DNA of 64,000 nt from Iningainema tapete BLCC-T55 (lineage in GTDB: Bacteria > Cyanobacteriota > Cyanobacteriia > Cyanobacteriales > Nostocaceae): assembly GCF_014698965.1 (NCBI RefSeq), contig NZ_JACXAE010000064.1:54759-118758 (forward strand), in the 5' to 3' direction. How positions within the stretch are numbered: the first letter of the stretch is position 1; every line of letters begins with the position of its first letter. The notes under the pieces were generated by a model. That model searched no databases, was not told the origin of the DNA, and saw only the letters and a program-made list of their open reading frames with translations. A program made the position numbers and the translations under genes. Positions 8,014 to 17,655 of the stretch are shown here, piece after piece.

Positions 8014-8901
8014 TTAGCGCCAAAAAATGTACTGCTTTTGATGTTCAGCAATTTTTGTCGTTAACAGCAGTAAATCCTGTTCAGGAAGAGAGGATTTGCA
8101 ATAGAAAGGATGTTTTGGTTGCCTAGAAGTGTAATCAAAAAATATCGTGTACCTGTCTTTTGTTACAGGAATTTTTCCGCGATGGAAGATACTGCCAGTA
8201 CCTGCAAAAATTACTGTTCCAGCAGAGCCTGTACAAGATAGCCAGTCTGATGGAGAGGTAACTTTAGACATTTGGCGATCATCTATATAGGTATAGTTAT
8301 ACTTCAAAGCGCGAGCTACCTTTGAAGTTAAAGACTGGGGAAGATATTGAAAAGGACCTCCATCCTTATTCACGTCATTGAGATAGATAATAATTTTCAG
8401 CAGTTTTCGATCTTCCTTATCTATATGCCATAACCTTGATTTCTGCTTGACTTCATTGGCTATATCCCTACGAAAGTAAGCACCATGATAGGCTACAGGC
8501 AAACTCAGGTAATTTTCTACAATATTAAGTAAACGTTGTTCAAGTCCCCAGATAAAAATTTCTGGATACTCCATCATTTGCTCAGGAGTAGCATGAACAA
8601 TAAATTCATTTCTATCTCCTGTAATACTTCTTGGTAGCTTTACCATCAAGCTTTTTGCTGCTTGAAACATTTGTTCAGTAGAGGGAATTGACAAAGCCTC
8701 TAATGAAGTAATAGCAATACCTTCACGTCTAATTATCTCTACTAAAACTTTGTCAGTAGCAGAAATTATCGGTAGGTTACTAAGATGTTTTTTAACTGCT
8801 GTTTGATATGCAATCTCCGCTGAGTTTTGTAAGAAGGAAAGATTATAAAGATTACTTAAAATTCTATTACGTGCCTTTGTAAAGATAGTCACCATTATCA
8901 A
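8014..8901 (-). CDS. Phytanoyl-CoA dioxygenase-like Fe(II)/2-oxoglutarate oxygenase, 295 aa
   Basis: Jelly-roll oxygenase with an H-x-D motif (H159, D161 in RLWHIDKED), distal His240 (SIFHRGK) and Arg250 as the likely 2-oxoglutarate ligand. The strand IIIYLNDVNKDGGPFQYLP is the typical PhyH core. It hydroxylates an unknown small molecule. The gene stands alone, convergent with the EamA gene (10 bases between stops). ATG choices at residues 1 and 3 are equivalent. Confidence 0.75.
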   Translation of the reverse strand: MIMVTIFTKARNRILSNLYNLSFLQNSAEIAYQTAVKKHLSNLPIISATDKVLVEIIRREGIAITSLEALSIPSTEQMFQAAKSLMVKLPRSITGDRNEFIVHATPEQMMEYPEIFIWGLEQRLLNIVENYLSLPVAYHGAYFRRDIANEVKQKSRLWHIDKEDRKLLKIIIYLNDVNKDGGPFQYLPQSLTSKVARALKYNYTYIDDRQMSKVTSPSDWLSCTGSAGTVIFAGTGSIFHRGKIPVTKDRYTIFFDYTSRQPKHPFYCKSSLPEQDLLLLTTKIAEHQKQYIFWR

Positions 8902-9250
8902 AAATCTATTTGTATTATCATGTTTCTTACATCTTACGTATCTTTACTTGGAAATGTCCATTACATTACTTGAGATTCCCTAAAACTTTATTCTTGCTTT
9001 ATATAAAAATCTTTTGCCAGGTTATAACGGTGATTATTTCTATGTGTTAGTACTGAATTTATAGGATTAGAAAAATTTAGTTAGCACAAAACAGCAGATA
9101 TAACAAAAAGAAACATCTGTTGACGAGTATAAAAATTATCTATAAACAGCACAAACTAGTGTCTTGCTGAATACATACTTCTTCGGAGCAAGTATCAGAT
9201 GATCAGGACACAACAAAGGAATAATTAAAAAGTTTTGTATCAAAAAAGTC
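8902..9250. other. AT-rich intergenic region without recognised gene
   Basis: About 350 bases between two minus-strand genes. No open frame with coding character, strong hairpin or known repeat was seen. It presumably holds the promoter of the 8014-8901 gene. Confidence 0.5.
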
Positions 9251-9916
9251 CTAACGTCGCTTAAGAGCTAAAGTCAGTCCATCAGCAATGGGTACAAGAG
9301 AGATAGTTACTCTTTGATCGTGGTGTAACTTTTCATTCAAAGCACGAATAGCTTGGGTGCTTTGATTTTGAACTTGCGGATCTGCAACACTTCCACCCCT
9401 TAAAACATTATCAATAGCAATCAAACCACCGGGACGTACCAATTGCAGACATCTTTCGTAATAAGCGTCATAGTTTTCTTTATCTGCATCGATAAAGGCA
9501 AAATCAAAAGAATCGGCTTCTCCATCCGCCAAAAGTCGATCTAAAGATTGCAAAGCACGTGCCAGTCGCAAATCAATTTTCTGGGCTACTCCGGCTTGTT
9601 GCCAATAACGACGAGCGATCGCAGTATACTCTTCACTAACATCAAGAGCGATAATTTTGCCATCCTCTGGAAGCGCCAAAGCCACAGACAAAGAACTATA
9701 ACCTGTAAACACTCCCACTTCCAGCGTTTTCTTCGCCCCAATTAGCTGCACCAGTAGCGCCATAAACTGTCCTTGCTCTGGTGCAATCTGCATTATCGCC
9801 TCGGGATGACTAGCCGTTTCTTGCCGTAACTGACGAAGAATCTCAGATTCCCGTAACGAAGCAGATAAGAGGTAATCATAAAGCTGTGGATCTAGACCTA
9901 TAGTCTTTTTTGGCAT
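9251..9916 (-). CDS. SAM-dependent O-methyltransferase, caffeoyl-CoA OMT family, 221 aa
   Basis: Contains motif I (LEVGVFTGYSSLSVALALP), motif II (ALDVSEEY) and the metal-binding motif (FAFIDADKENYDAYYE, then RPGGLIAIDNVLRGG) of cation-dependent catechol O-methyltransferases. Length is normal. It would methylate a catechol-like hydroxyl. No biosynthetic neighbours identify the substrate. Confidence 0.9.
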   Translation of the reverse strand: MPKKTIGLDPQLYDYLLSASLRESEILRQLRQETASHPEAIMQIAPEQGQFMALLVQLIGAKKTLEVGVFTGYSSLSVALALPEDGKIIALDVSEEYTAIARRYWQQAGVAQKIDLRLARALQSLDRLLADGEADSFDFAFIDADKENYDAYYERCLQLVRPGGLIAIDNVLRGGSVADPQVQNQSTQAIRALNEKLHHDQRVTISLVPIADGLTLALKRR

Positions 9917-9976
9917 AGTTTTATATTTATGCTTACCTACTAATAATATCTGTTTCCATATATAGGAGTAATAATA

Positions 9977-10378
9977 ATGCGGCTAATCATCAGCTTAATC
10001 CTGATTGGGTTACTAACTGCATGTACAAACAGTGTTCTAGCACCAACTCGTCAGATAGTGCGCTCAGCAATCGCACTACAACTCGAACAAACCCAACAGC
10101 AACTCAACCAACAACTAGACTTAAACTTTCAGGGATTCAAAATCAATCACCTATCCATCAACTCACAAAAACTCCTTACCAGAGAAAACTTACCCACTTT
10201 CCACGTACAGGGAACCTACGACTTGACCATGAATTTACCAAAAAAACACCTAAATCAACCGCAAAAACCCTTTGACATATATTTACAGTTGCAAAAAGAA
10301 GGTAAAACCTGGCGATTACTACAGCAAGAATTAAGCCAAGACACTCAACCACTTTGGCGTAGTTACTTAATTCAATGA
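9977..10378 (+). CDS. Small lipoprotein, 133 aa
   Basis: A type II signal peptide (MRLIISLILIGLLTAC) has its lipobox LLTAC at residues 12-16, so Cys16 should be lipidated. The rest is a Gln-rich helix (LEQTQQQLNQQLD) and a beta-rich domain ending WRLLQQELSQ. Family not recognised; likely periplasmic and membrane-anchored. GGAG lies ahead of the start. Confidence 0.75.
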   Translation: MRLIISLILIGLLTACTNSVLAPTRQIVRSAIALQLEQTQQQLNQQLDLNFQGFKINHLSINSQKLLTRENLPTFHVQGTYDLTMNLPKKHLNQPQKPFDIYLQLQKEGKTWRLLQQELSQDTQPLWRSYLIQ

Positions 10379-10476
10379 AGGGGAAGTGTGTAACTATAGA
10401 AACCAGCACAAACATATCCACCTCACTGCCGATAAGCAGCCATGATTGAAGTAACTTTCTTCACAGCAAAGGCAAA

Positions 10477-11250
10477 ATGTACTTCCAACTATTATTCAGT
10501 TCCAGTATAGGAATTGTACTTTTAGTGCTACTGACATTCAGCACACTACAATGGTTCCACATACCAGCAGGTAACTTTCTTGACTGGGTAATTGGTGGCG
10601 CAAGTTTCTGGTGGCTAATAGTAATAGTCACCGTACCTTGGAACGTCTATTTCCAAGCAAAAGAAGTTTTAACAGAAGGAGTACAATCAAAAGAAAAAGG
10701 CATTGCCGTAGATGAAAAACAAGTAGATTATGTTCAGATTTTGGCAAAGCGATCGCTGATAGTGGCAATCGCCTTACACATACTCTCAGCTGCGGGGCTT
10801 TACATCCTCGCTGCCACCGGTATTAGTGCCGTGGGCTACGTCTCCTCCGGTGCAGCTTTATTATTAACTGCTCTACGCCCAGCTATTAGCGCCTATGAAT
10901 ATTTATATGCCCGCCTAACAATGATTCGTCAGGAGTGGAAGTACCCCCGCGAAGATGTTGTCGAACTCCGCCAACGTTTCGACAATTTAGAAGAAACTTT
11001 CAAGCGTATAGAAGAACAACTTAATCCCGAACAACCCTACTCCTTAGTAGCAAACCAACAACAATTTACAGAAGAAACTCGCAAACAACTAGCACGTATT
11101 GCTGCTAGTCTAGAAGAACTACGCGCCACAAATCAAAATGAACATGAACGTTTGGCGCGGGAAGCACGAAATGCTGTTGCCCAACTTTCTACCGATGGGC
11201 AATTTCTCGATCATGTCAGGGAAATCATTCGTTTTTTCAAAACCGCGTAA
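10477..11250 (+). CDS. Conserved membrane protein with cytoplasmic coiled coil, 257 aa
   Basis: Four membrane helices (about residues 3-22, 35-55, 90-110 and 115-135) are followed by a long charged helical region from about 155 (VVELRQRFDNLEETFKRIEEQL, later RKQLARIAASLEELR). The overall look is of a cyanobacterial membrane protein of unknown function. Downstream of the lipoprotein in the same direction with about 100 bases between, so co-transcription is possible. Confidence 0.7.
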   Translation: MYFQLLFSSSIGIVLLVLLTFSTLQWFHIPAGNFLDWVIGGASFWWLIVIVTVPWNVYFQAKEVLTEGVQSKEKGIAVDEKQVDYVQILAKRSLIVAIALHILSAAGLYILAATGISAVGYVSSGAALLLTALRPAISAYEYLYARLTMIRQEWKYPREDVVELRQRFDNLEETFKRIEEQLNPEQPYSLVANQQQFTEETRKQLARIAASLEELRATNQNEHERLAREARNAVAQLSTDGQFLDHVREIIRFFKTA

Positions 11251-11253
11251 TCT

Positions 11254-11976
11254 TCATTCCATAGTTGGTTGCTTGTCTTTTTGTGAATAAACTTCCTGCA
11301 CTCGTTCAAGTTCTAAATCACTGAGGTAATCTATAGTCCAGTTGCTCCAGCGCTGAAGCATATGGAATGGGTAGGTGTGGGCGACGCCAACTACTTGCAT
11401 TTTGGCTCTCTTCCCAGCTTGTATACCTGCAAGGGTATCTTCTATTACTAGACACTCTTGTGGTTTAAGATTTAGGTCAGGGTATTCTTGGTTGAGGCGT
11501 TCTACTGCTAGCAGATAACCATCTGGTTCTGGTTTACAGGTGATGATTTCATCACCTGCTACTACAACTTTAAAATGTTCTGCTAGTTTGCTAAGATTGA
11601 GTACCGATTCAATTTCTAAGCGAATTGCACCACTAACGATCGCTAGCTTTAAACCATGAGATTGTATCTGAAATATCAAGTCATCTAAACCAGGATACAA
11701 AGGCAGTTTCTCTATCTTCTCTAGTTGTAGCGCATAACCTTGAGCTTTACGATTCAGTAATTTAGTTAAATAAGTATCATTAACTACACGCCCACGCGAG
11801 GCTAATAAGTCTCGCATACAGGAGCGATCGCTACGCCCTAAACAAAATTTACGATACTCACCCTTTTTCAGAGTCAGATTTTCCTCAAGGAGAATTTCCT
11901 CGATGAGTTGTGCGTGAATTGGCTCATCGTTGATGATAACGCCATTAAAATCAAATAAAACTGCCTTTAAACTCAT
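11254..11976 (-). CDS. HAD-superfamily hydrolase, beta-phosphoglucomutase-like, 240 aa
   Basis: Class I HAD with cap domain: motif 1 LFDFNGVIINDEP (nucleophile Asp9), motif 2 LAIVSGA, motif 3 Lys in CKPEPDGYL, motif 4 VIEDTLAGIQAG. The usual DxD acid/base at motif 1 is Asp-x-Asn here (D9, N11), so phosphatase chemistry may be altered; I recall the same motif in other cyanobacterial members. Start ATG at 11976 overlaps the upstream methyltransferase stop as ATGA, so the two are translationally coupled. Confidence 0.85.
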   Translation of the reverse strand: MSLKAVLFDFNGVIINDEPIHAQLIEEILLEENLTLKKGEYRKFCLGRSDRSCMRDLLASRGRVVNDTYLTKLLNRKAQGYALQLEKIEKLPLYPGLDDLIFQIQSHGLKLAIVSGAIRLEIESVLNLSKLAEHFKVVVAGDEIITCKPEPDGYLLAVERLNQEYPDLNLKPQECLVIEDTLAGIQAGKRAKMQVVGVAHTYPFHMLQRWSNWTIDYLSDLELERVQEVYSQKDKQPTME

Positions 11977-12884
11977 GCCAATGTGCCAACTGGAGGATCC
12001 CACCCTTGCAAATCATCCTCTACTTTACTACCTGTTGGGCTTGATTGGCGATATTTTACAGTTCTTTGAGCATTTACATCTTCTGTTATAATAGGTTTAA
12101 TACCACTTGTAACTTGATTTATCCACCACACGTCTTGAGTTTGTACAGCGGCAAATCCGGCTGCACCCATCCATGCATCCAAACTACCAGCAGAATATTC
12201 ACGAATGTAAGGTTCTTCAAAAACATTATTGAGCCAATCTAACTGACGTAGGGTTTTTTGATTCCCATCGAGAATTAAAACTTGTCCACCAGGAACCAGT
12301 AGCCTAAAACTTTCCCTTAGTATCGCTTCAGATACAGCAACTGGTGTTTCATGAAATAACAAAGAGGCAGTAACTAGATCAAAATATGTATCAGGAAAAC
12401 CTGTTTTCTCAGCATTGCCATGTCGCCAGTGTATATCTAAATTGGCACTTTGAGCTTTATGTTCTGCCCTTACTAACATATAAGGCGATAAGTCCAACCC
12501 AATCACTTGTGCAGTAGGGAAAGCCTGCTTTAACATCAGTGTTGTGGAACCTGTACCACAACCCAAGTCTAGTATACGTCTTGACTGTACTTTGACCGCA
12601 TCAATCAAAGCCTGACGTACTAAGGTTTCGTTTGGTGGTAAAACGTATTGGGTAATGGGATCGTAGGAAACTGCTGCACCGGAGTTAAGATACCCCCGTT
12701 CAATACCGTGAAAGTTTTGGCTGCTGTAGTACGCTGGTGTTACCACGTCAGCGCGTCGGAAGCTGGCGCTTTGTTTCTCCCAATCTACACTTTCGTAGTA
12801 TCGTCGCAATGAGTCTTCATCAATCAAAAGACGCACTACAGGTGATAAAAAACGTTCCCAAATTGTTTCTTGACGAACCGCCAT
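11973..12884 (-). CDS. Class I SAM-dependent methyltransferase, 303 aa
   Basis: Rossmann methyltransferase with motif I LDLGCGTGSTTL, acidic loop IGLDLSPYML and post-I WRHGNAEKTGFPDTYFDLV. An N-terminal helical extension of about 100 residues precedes the domain. The substrate is unknown. First gene of a two-gene unit with the HAD hydrolase. Its first ~17 codons are duplicated at 19637-19712 in the same orientation, marking a rearrangement. Confidence 0.85.
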   Translation of the reverse strand: MAVRQETIWERFLSPVVRLLIDEDSLRRYYESVDWEKQSASFRRADVVTPAYYSSQNFHGIERGYLNSGAAVSYDPITQYVLPPNETLVRQALIDAVKVQSRRILDLGCGTGSTTLMLKQAFPTAQVIGLDLSPYMLVRAEHKAQSANLDIHWRHGNAEKTGFPDTYFDLVTASLLFHETPVAVSEAILRESFRLLVPGGQVLILDGNQKTLRQLDWLNNVFEEPYIREYSAGSLDAWMGAAGFAAVQTQDVWWINQVTSGIKPIITEDVNAQRTVKYRQSSPTGSKVEDDLQGWDPPVGTLA

Positions 12885-12923
12885 AGGATTGTATCAGACT
12901 TAATTGAGTTATTACTATTTTAT

Positions 12924-13637
12924 TTACAAAGAGGACTCATGGTAATTGATTATTCCTGAACCACTAACGTTTTTAATATCACTATTTGATATGTTGAACA
13001 AGTTACTGAAGGGTGTACGCTCCTCAGATTGTTCTTGCTGAGAACTGATGGCACTTTCAACAGCAGATTTTGGTCTACTTTTGAGCATAGGAGTGAGAAC
13101 TTCGGGAATGCCCGCAAGCTGAATGGCAATACGTCCTAGTTCACAGGCATCCTCAATTGATAGTTCATTACCTAGTCCCTGGTAAAATGCTTCTGCAAAC
13201 TTGATGGCAGCGCGATCGCCAATTGCCTGATTCATGCCAATCACATAATCAATGTGTTGATGAATTGCCTCAGCTTGAGCTTCTGAATAGCAGGCATTGA
13301 GCAAAACACACTGTATTTTATTTTTAAATAGTTTAAATAGATCGGTTAGGACTTGTGTACTAACAAGCTGTGCTTGTCCTGAGTCATTTTCTAAAACTAA
13401 ACCATCATTTCCTGCTCCATGCCCAGAAAAATGAATAATTTGTGGTTTATGCTTGACTAGAGCCTGTAACAAATCATTAGAACGTACTGCCAATTGGGGA
13501 ATGATTTCAAACTCTTCTCGTAATTTTGCCCGTTCTAAGGCTGCATAGATTTCTCTTACTTCTTCATCCAGACGTAATTTGTGTGTATTTATTGGATTCG
13601 CTGCTAGGATTAAAATTTTCATCTTCTCATTTTTCAT
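12924..13637 (-). CDS. CHAT-domain caspase-like protease with C-terminal signalling-type motif, 237 aa
   Basis: The CHAT catalytic His73 lies in IIHFSGHGAG and Cys116 in VLLNACYSE. The domain fills residues 6-180, so this is a compact single-domain protease. The tail carries ISNSDIKNVSGSGIINY (216-232), closely similar to a motif in the pentapeptide membrane protein at 17656-19632. CHAT proteases act as effectors in bacterial conflict or cell-death systems, fired by adaptor contacts. Start could also be ATG at 13622. Confidence 0.85.
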   Translation of the reverse strand: MKNEKMKILILAANPINTHKLRLDEEVREIYAALERAKLREEFEIIPQLAVRSNDLLQALVKHKPQIIHFSGHGAGNDGLVLENDSGQAQLVSTQVLTDLFKLFKNKIQCVLLNACYSEAQAEAIHQHIDYVIGMNQAIGDRAAIKFAEAFYQGLGNELSIEDACELGRIAIQLAGIPEVLTPMLKSRPKSAVESAISSQQEQSEERTPFSNLFNISNSDIKNVSGSGIINYHESSL

Positions 13638-13730
13638 ATTTATTCTGCTCTTGCATGATTGATAAGAGTTACTTCAAGAGTCCAAGGAGAGATTTCAGAA
13701 ATTAGTAAATAGACATTTCCAATCATAAAT

Positions 13731-13759
13731 GTAGAAACTTCGTCTGCTCGCGTCTCTAC
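13731..13759. repeat. Dispersed GTAGAGACG-type palindrome, degenerate
   Basis: GTAGAAACTTCGTCTGCTCG followed by CGTCTCTAC, a diverged copy of the family at 28459-28486. Located between the CHAT and LamG genes. Confidence 0.6.
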
Positions 13760-13778
13760 AAGGATTTGAATTGACGCA

Positions 13779-15701
13779 TTAAATTCGGTTGATGTCTAAT
13801 GCCGGAAACCATTTTGCTCCATAAACCTTACCGTGGTTGTGAGCACAGACATAATTTCGTGCCAGATCATTAGCTTTGCCTCCGTCATCAAGTCGCCAGT
13901 ATCCAACTAACCCTTCTTTTTTTGCCTGCTCAACGTCTAACCTAAAAGACATATTTGTTTTGATTTGATCCTGAGTACGAACTACATTCCAAAGACGAAC
14001 TTCGGCAATTGCAACATTATAATAAGTTTCTTCTGCTTCTTTTTGACCAATGATTAGATTTGCGGGATTATCAACTGTACCAGCAAACAGTCCTATGCTC
14101 TTATTCTGCCCTTCAAAGACAATAGCATTAGATTTTCCTTCAACTATGCTATCTTGACGTCTACCATCAATATATATAGCAATTTCTTGTGAGCTTTGCT
14201 CCCAAGTAAATGCGATGTGATGCCAGACGCGATTACTAGGAGCATTCTCTCTAGAATAAACGATTACTCTTTCGCTAGTGCCGTCACTAAGACAAACACG
14301 TATTTTTCCGTTATCCCAAGATAGAGAGTAGCCCTTTTCTAAACTACCATTGTGCTTGACGATGCCACCTCTACTCACAATTAAAAAATTACCAAACTTG
14401 TGTTTAACCCATGCCTCTACAGTAATTGCTTTAGGAGTATTCAAATCACCACTACCGCAATCAACGCGATCATTTTCCTCATTAAATTGTAACCCAAATG
14501 GTAAAGGTAAAGCCGGATACTGAGAAGCTCTTAACCTTTTTGTTCTAAAAGCAACACCGAAGGCACTTTGATTAACTGCAAGACGGCTATAAGGCTTCAA
14601 CCACTTTCCGCCGTAAACTAACCCATAGATATTCTTGCTTACCTTATTTGCTGCCCTGTCTCCTTCTTCTTCATCAAGTCGCCAGTAACCCACTAATCCT
14701 TCCTCATTATCCTCTAACAGGCGAGCCATACTTTCCTGAATTTCATTTTCTGTGCGAGCTACTCTCCAAAGACGGACTTCGGCAATAGAACCATTAAAAT
14801 AATTTCCATAACCCTGAGCTTGACCAATATTTAAACTTACTTTAGGCTTGCCAATAGGTCCTTTAAAAGATTGGGAACGTTCGTAAAATTTCTTAATCTC
14901 TTTTTTTATACCATCAACATATATTTGAATATCTTGTGAATTTTTATCCCACGTAAAGGTAATGTGATGCCAAAATTTATCATTTAAAGCGTCTTCTACA
15001 GTATCAACAATTATTTTTTCACTTTGATTCTGTAGTTCCACACGAATTTTTTGTAAGCGCCTCCATAGGCTATAACCCTCTTCTTGCCAACTACCACCTC
15101 GGTTAACAATCATTCCGTCGCTATTTTGCTCATCATTTTTAACCCATGCCTCCAAAGTAATTGCTTCTTCAATTGTCAAGCTTTCATCATCACCACAATT
15201 GATATAATCGTTCCTGCCGTTAAATTGTAAACCAAATTGTGGTTGAACCTGTGGATTTGAGATAAAAGGCTCTATAGAGCTAAGGCTAGATATACCGTTT
15301 TTAGCAAAGTTATATACCTTATAGCTTTTACCTTCTTCAAATCGGCAGTAACATCTCAATCCTTCTTGTTCATCTTTATTCAACCGTCGATACATATTTG
15401 CTTTAATCTGTTCTTGCGTACGGATTACTCCCCAAATCCGAAGTTCAGCAATAGAACCGCTGAAATAATTTTTTCTATTCTGATTGCAACCGACAATTAG
15501 GCTTTTTCCAGACTCACCGAGATTTCCTTGAAAATTTTGTTTGCCTCCAACGTATCGAATTTCTTTATTTTCTCCATCAATATATATTTGAATATTTTTT
15601 GTATCCCATGTAAATGCAATGTGATGCCATAAGTTATCATCTAAAGTAGATTTTCTTGGAAAGAAGGTTTTACCTTGTTTATCTTCGTTATGTAGTGACA
15701 C
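13779..15701 (-). CDS. Triple LamG/concanavalin-like protein, N-terminally truncated, 640 aa
   Basis: Three LamG (laminin-G/ConA-like) jelly rolls, each with the sequence WHHIAFTWD or similar, IYIDG and an E(V/L)R(L/I)W strand: residues about 1-125 (truncated), 160-360 and 400-630. Domains 2 and 3 begin FGLQFNGRNDYINCG and FGLQFNEENDRVDCG, but domain 1 lacks this start, so the 5' end has been lost. The break falls just upstream of the insertion-sequence region. No signal peptide remains. LamG domains usually bind glycans or form surface or effector recognition modules. Confidence 0.75.
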   Translation of the reverse strand: MSLHNEDKQGKTFFPRKSTLDDNLWHHIAFTWDTKNIQIYIDGENKEIRYVGGKQNFQGNLGESGKSLIVGCNQNRKNYFSGSIAELRIWGVIRTQEQIKANMYRRLNKDEQEGLRCYCRFEEGKSYKVYNFAKNGISSLSSIEPFISNPQVQPQFGLQFNGRNDYINCGDDESLTIEEAITLEAWVKNDEQNSDGMIVNRGGSWQEEGYSLWRRLQKIRVELQNQSEKIIVDTVEDALNDKFWHHITFTWDKNSQDIQIYVDGIKKEIKKFYERSQSFKGPIGKPKVSLNIGQAQGYGNYFNGSIAEVRLWRVARTENEIQESMARLLEDNEEGLVGYWRLDEEEGDRAANKVSKNIYGLVYGGKWLKPYSRLAVNQSAFGVAFRTKRLRASQYPALPLPFGLQFNEENDRVDCGSGDLNTPKAITVEAWVKHKFGNFLIVSRGGIVKHNGSLEKGYSLSWDNGKIRVCLSDGTSERVIVYSRENAPSNRVWHHIAFTWEQSSQEIAIYIDGRRQDSIVEGKSNAIVFEGQNKSIGLFAGTVDNPANLIIGQKEAEETYYNVAIAEVRLWNVVRTQDQIKTNMSFRLDVEQAKKEGLVGYWRLDDGGKANDLARNYVCAHNHGKVYGAKWFPALDINRI

Positions 15702-15728
15702 AGCAGAACATTAGTGTTATCTATCGAA

Positions 15729-15821
15729 CTAATTCCCCACCTGAACTAATGAACGAAGTGTCTGAGCTTCATTCAAAGGCGCAAAACCCAGAGCGTTACG
15801 GCAAATGACTTTAACAATCAT
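15729..15821 (-). other. 30-codon open frame in the IS-flanking segment
   Basis: ATG at 15821 gives MIVKVICRNALGFAPLNE and ends in SLVQVGN. The residue pattern looks like a protein fragment rather than random sequence, but I cannot place it. It lies between the truncated LamG gene and the transposase, so it may be debris from insertion events. Confidence 0.25.
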
Positions 15822-15889
15822 AGTATAATAATGTGACTTAAATATAGTATTTTTAAGCACAAGAAAATCTATTACCTAAGTATATAGCC

Positions 15890-17022
15890 GTGAAACTAAA
15901 ACCTAAAATTACAATTGCCGACTATTTTGCCGACTTGAATGACCCAAGAGTGGAGCGCACAAAAAGGCACAAGTTAATTGATATAGTTACTATCGCTATT
16001 TGTGCGGTAATTTGTGGAGCCGATGGTTGGGTAGGAATAGAGACTTATGGTCACGCAAAGCAACAATGGTTACAACAATTTTTAGAGTTACCAAATGGTA
16101 TACCCTCTCATGATACAATAGCAAGGGCTTTTGCGCGTATTGACCCACAACAACTTCAGCAATGTTTTTTGAATTGGATTAAATCTGTCAGTCGAATTAC
16201 TGATGGAGAAGTAATCGCCGTAGATGGAAAAACTTTAAAACATTCTTACGACAAAGGAGCATCCAAGGGTGCTATTCATATGATTAGTGCTTGGGCTTGT
16301 AGTAATAGATTAGTTTTAGGACAGCGACAAGTAGACCAAAAATCAAACAGCTACAAGCAATTCCTGAATTAATTAAAATATTAGATATTGCTGGTTGCAT
16401 CGTCACTATTGATGCAATGGGATGCCAAAAAGAAATAGTGAAGTTAATTGCTCAAAAGCAAGGCGATTATGTTATAACTTTGAAAAAAAATCAAGGAAAT
16501 TTATATAAAAATGTAGAGCAATTATTTCGAGATGCAATTGCTACAGGATTTGAGGGATTTAATTACAGTACCTATTCTACTTATTCAGAAAGCCACGGAC
16601 GAGAAGAAATTCGTCATTACTTGATGCTATCAGACATCGCAGAACAAATAGATCCAAATCGTAAATGGGACTCTCTAAAAAGTATAGGCATGGTTGAATA
16701 TGTCCGTATAGTAAACGGAAAGACTACTGTTGAGATTCGTTACTATATTACTAGTTTAGCTAGTAATGCCAAGTTATTAGCTTCGTCAGTCCGTAACCAT
16801 TGGGGTGTCGAAAACTCTTTACATTGGGTATTAGACGTGCAATTAAGAGAAGATGATTGTCGAATTAGAAAAGATAACGCACCACAAAACTTTGCAGTCC
16901 TTCGTCATATAGCTGTTAATCTTTTGGGGCAAGAAAAGACTCAGAAACTTGGAACCAAAAATAAACAGTTTTTGGCAGCTATGGATAATGACTATTTAAG
17001 TCAAGTTTTAGAATGTGCTTGA
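15890..17022 (+). mobile_element. ISAs1-family transposase gene, frameshifted
   Basis: The first frame (15890-16372) carries the ISAs1 N-terminus (ADYFADLNDPRVERTKRHKL) and the DDE region (VIAVDGKTLKHSYD). The second frame (from about 16350, ATG at 16417) carries VTIDAMGCQKEIV, the LHWVLDVQLREDDCR region with the catalytic Glu, and RHIAVNLL. Restoring one base near 16348-16350 would give SNKLQAIPELI and one ORF of about 377 residues. No slippery heptamer was seen, so this is a mutation and the element should not move itself. Terminal inverted repeats could not be fixed by eye. Confidence 0.85.
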
Positions 17023-17283
17023 TTACCAAAAAATCATACATATAAATATTTAACTATCAGATGTTTTTGACAGTTATCTGACTGAATTTGTTGGGCAAGA
17101 CCATAATACATTATACAAAAAGTTTTTGACAAATCGTACAATAAATATCTAACTATTGTCCTATTAAAATAGGGTCAAGGTCAACGCTTATTGTTGATGA
17201 GTTTGGCTTCTACTTAATAGAATCCCCAAACTAATCACATAACATAATGCTTGTCAAGGATATCACATAGTTGTATTTTTAAC

Positions 17284-17481
17284 TTACTGATTATAAGTAG
17301 GCACAAGAGCAAACATCATAAATTCGGTAAGTTTTTTTAATTCATCAAACTGGCTTTTTGTCAATAATATCTGTTCCAGATTTAGATGCGTTTGCCCTGC
17401 TGATACAGTCCAGTCCCCAAAACTGAAATTGCCATGTTTTAACCAATATTCTTTATCTTTCAGAAAAGTTTTTGTAGTCAT
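17284..17481 (-). CDS. Small hypothetical protein, 65 aa
   Basis: MTTKTFLKDKEYWLKHGNF followed by a compact soluble sequence with no known motif. It stands alone between the IS and the pentapeptide gene. The coding character is plausible but weakly supported. Confidence 0.4.
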   Translation of the reverse strand: MTTKTFLKDKEYWLKHGNFSFGDWTVSAGQTHLNLEQILLTKSQFDELKKLTEFMMFALVPTYNQ

Positions 17482-17655
17482 AATAATTACTGAATTGCTT
17501 ATTTAAGTTATTATAGGTCATATCAGGACTCTCTTTAACCGAAACTGTAATTTAGCTAAAAAATTAAATAATTATTAATTGAAACAAAAATTATCAATGT
17601 TTAATTATAATTTATCTTTAAATAAGAGAACATATTATAACTATCACTACTAAAA

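Noticed and set aside
16340..16420. Programmed frameshift in the transposase
   Set aside because: No slippery heptamer or stimulating structure, and ISAs1-family transposases are normally one frame; a one-base deletion explains it.
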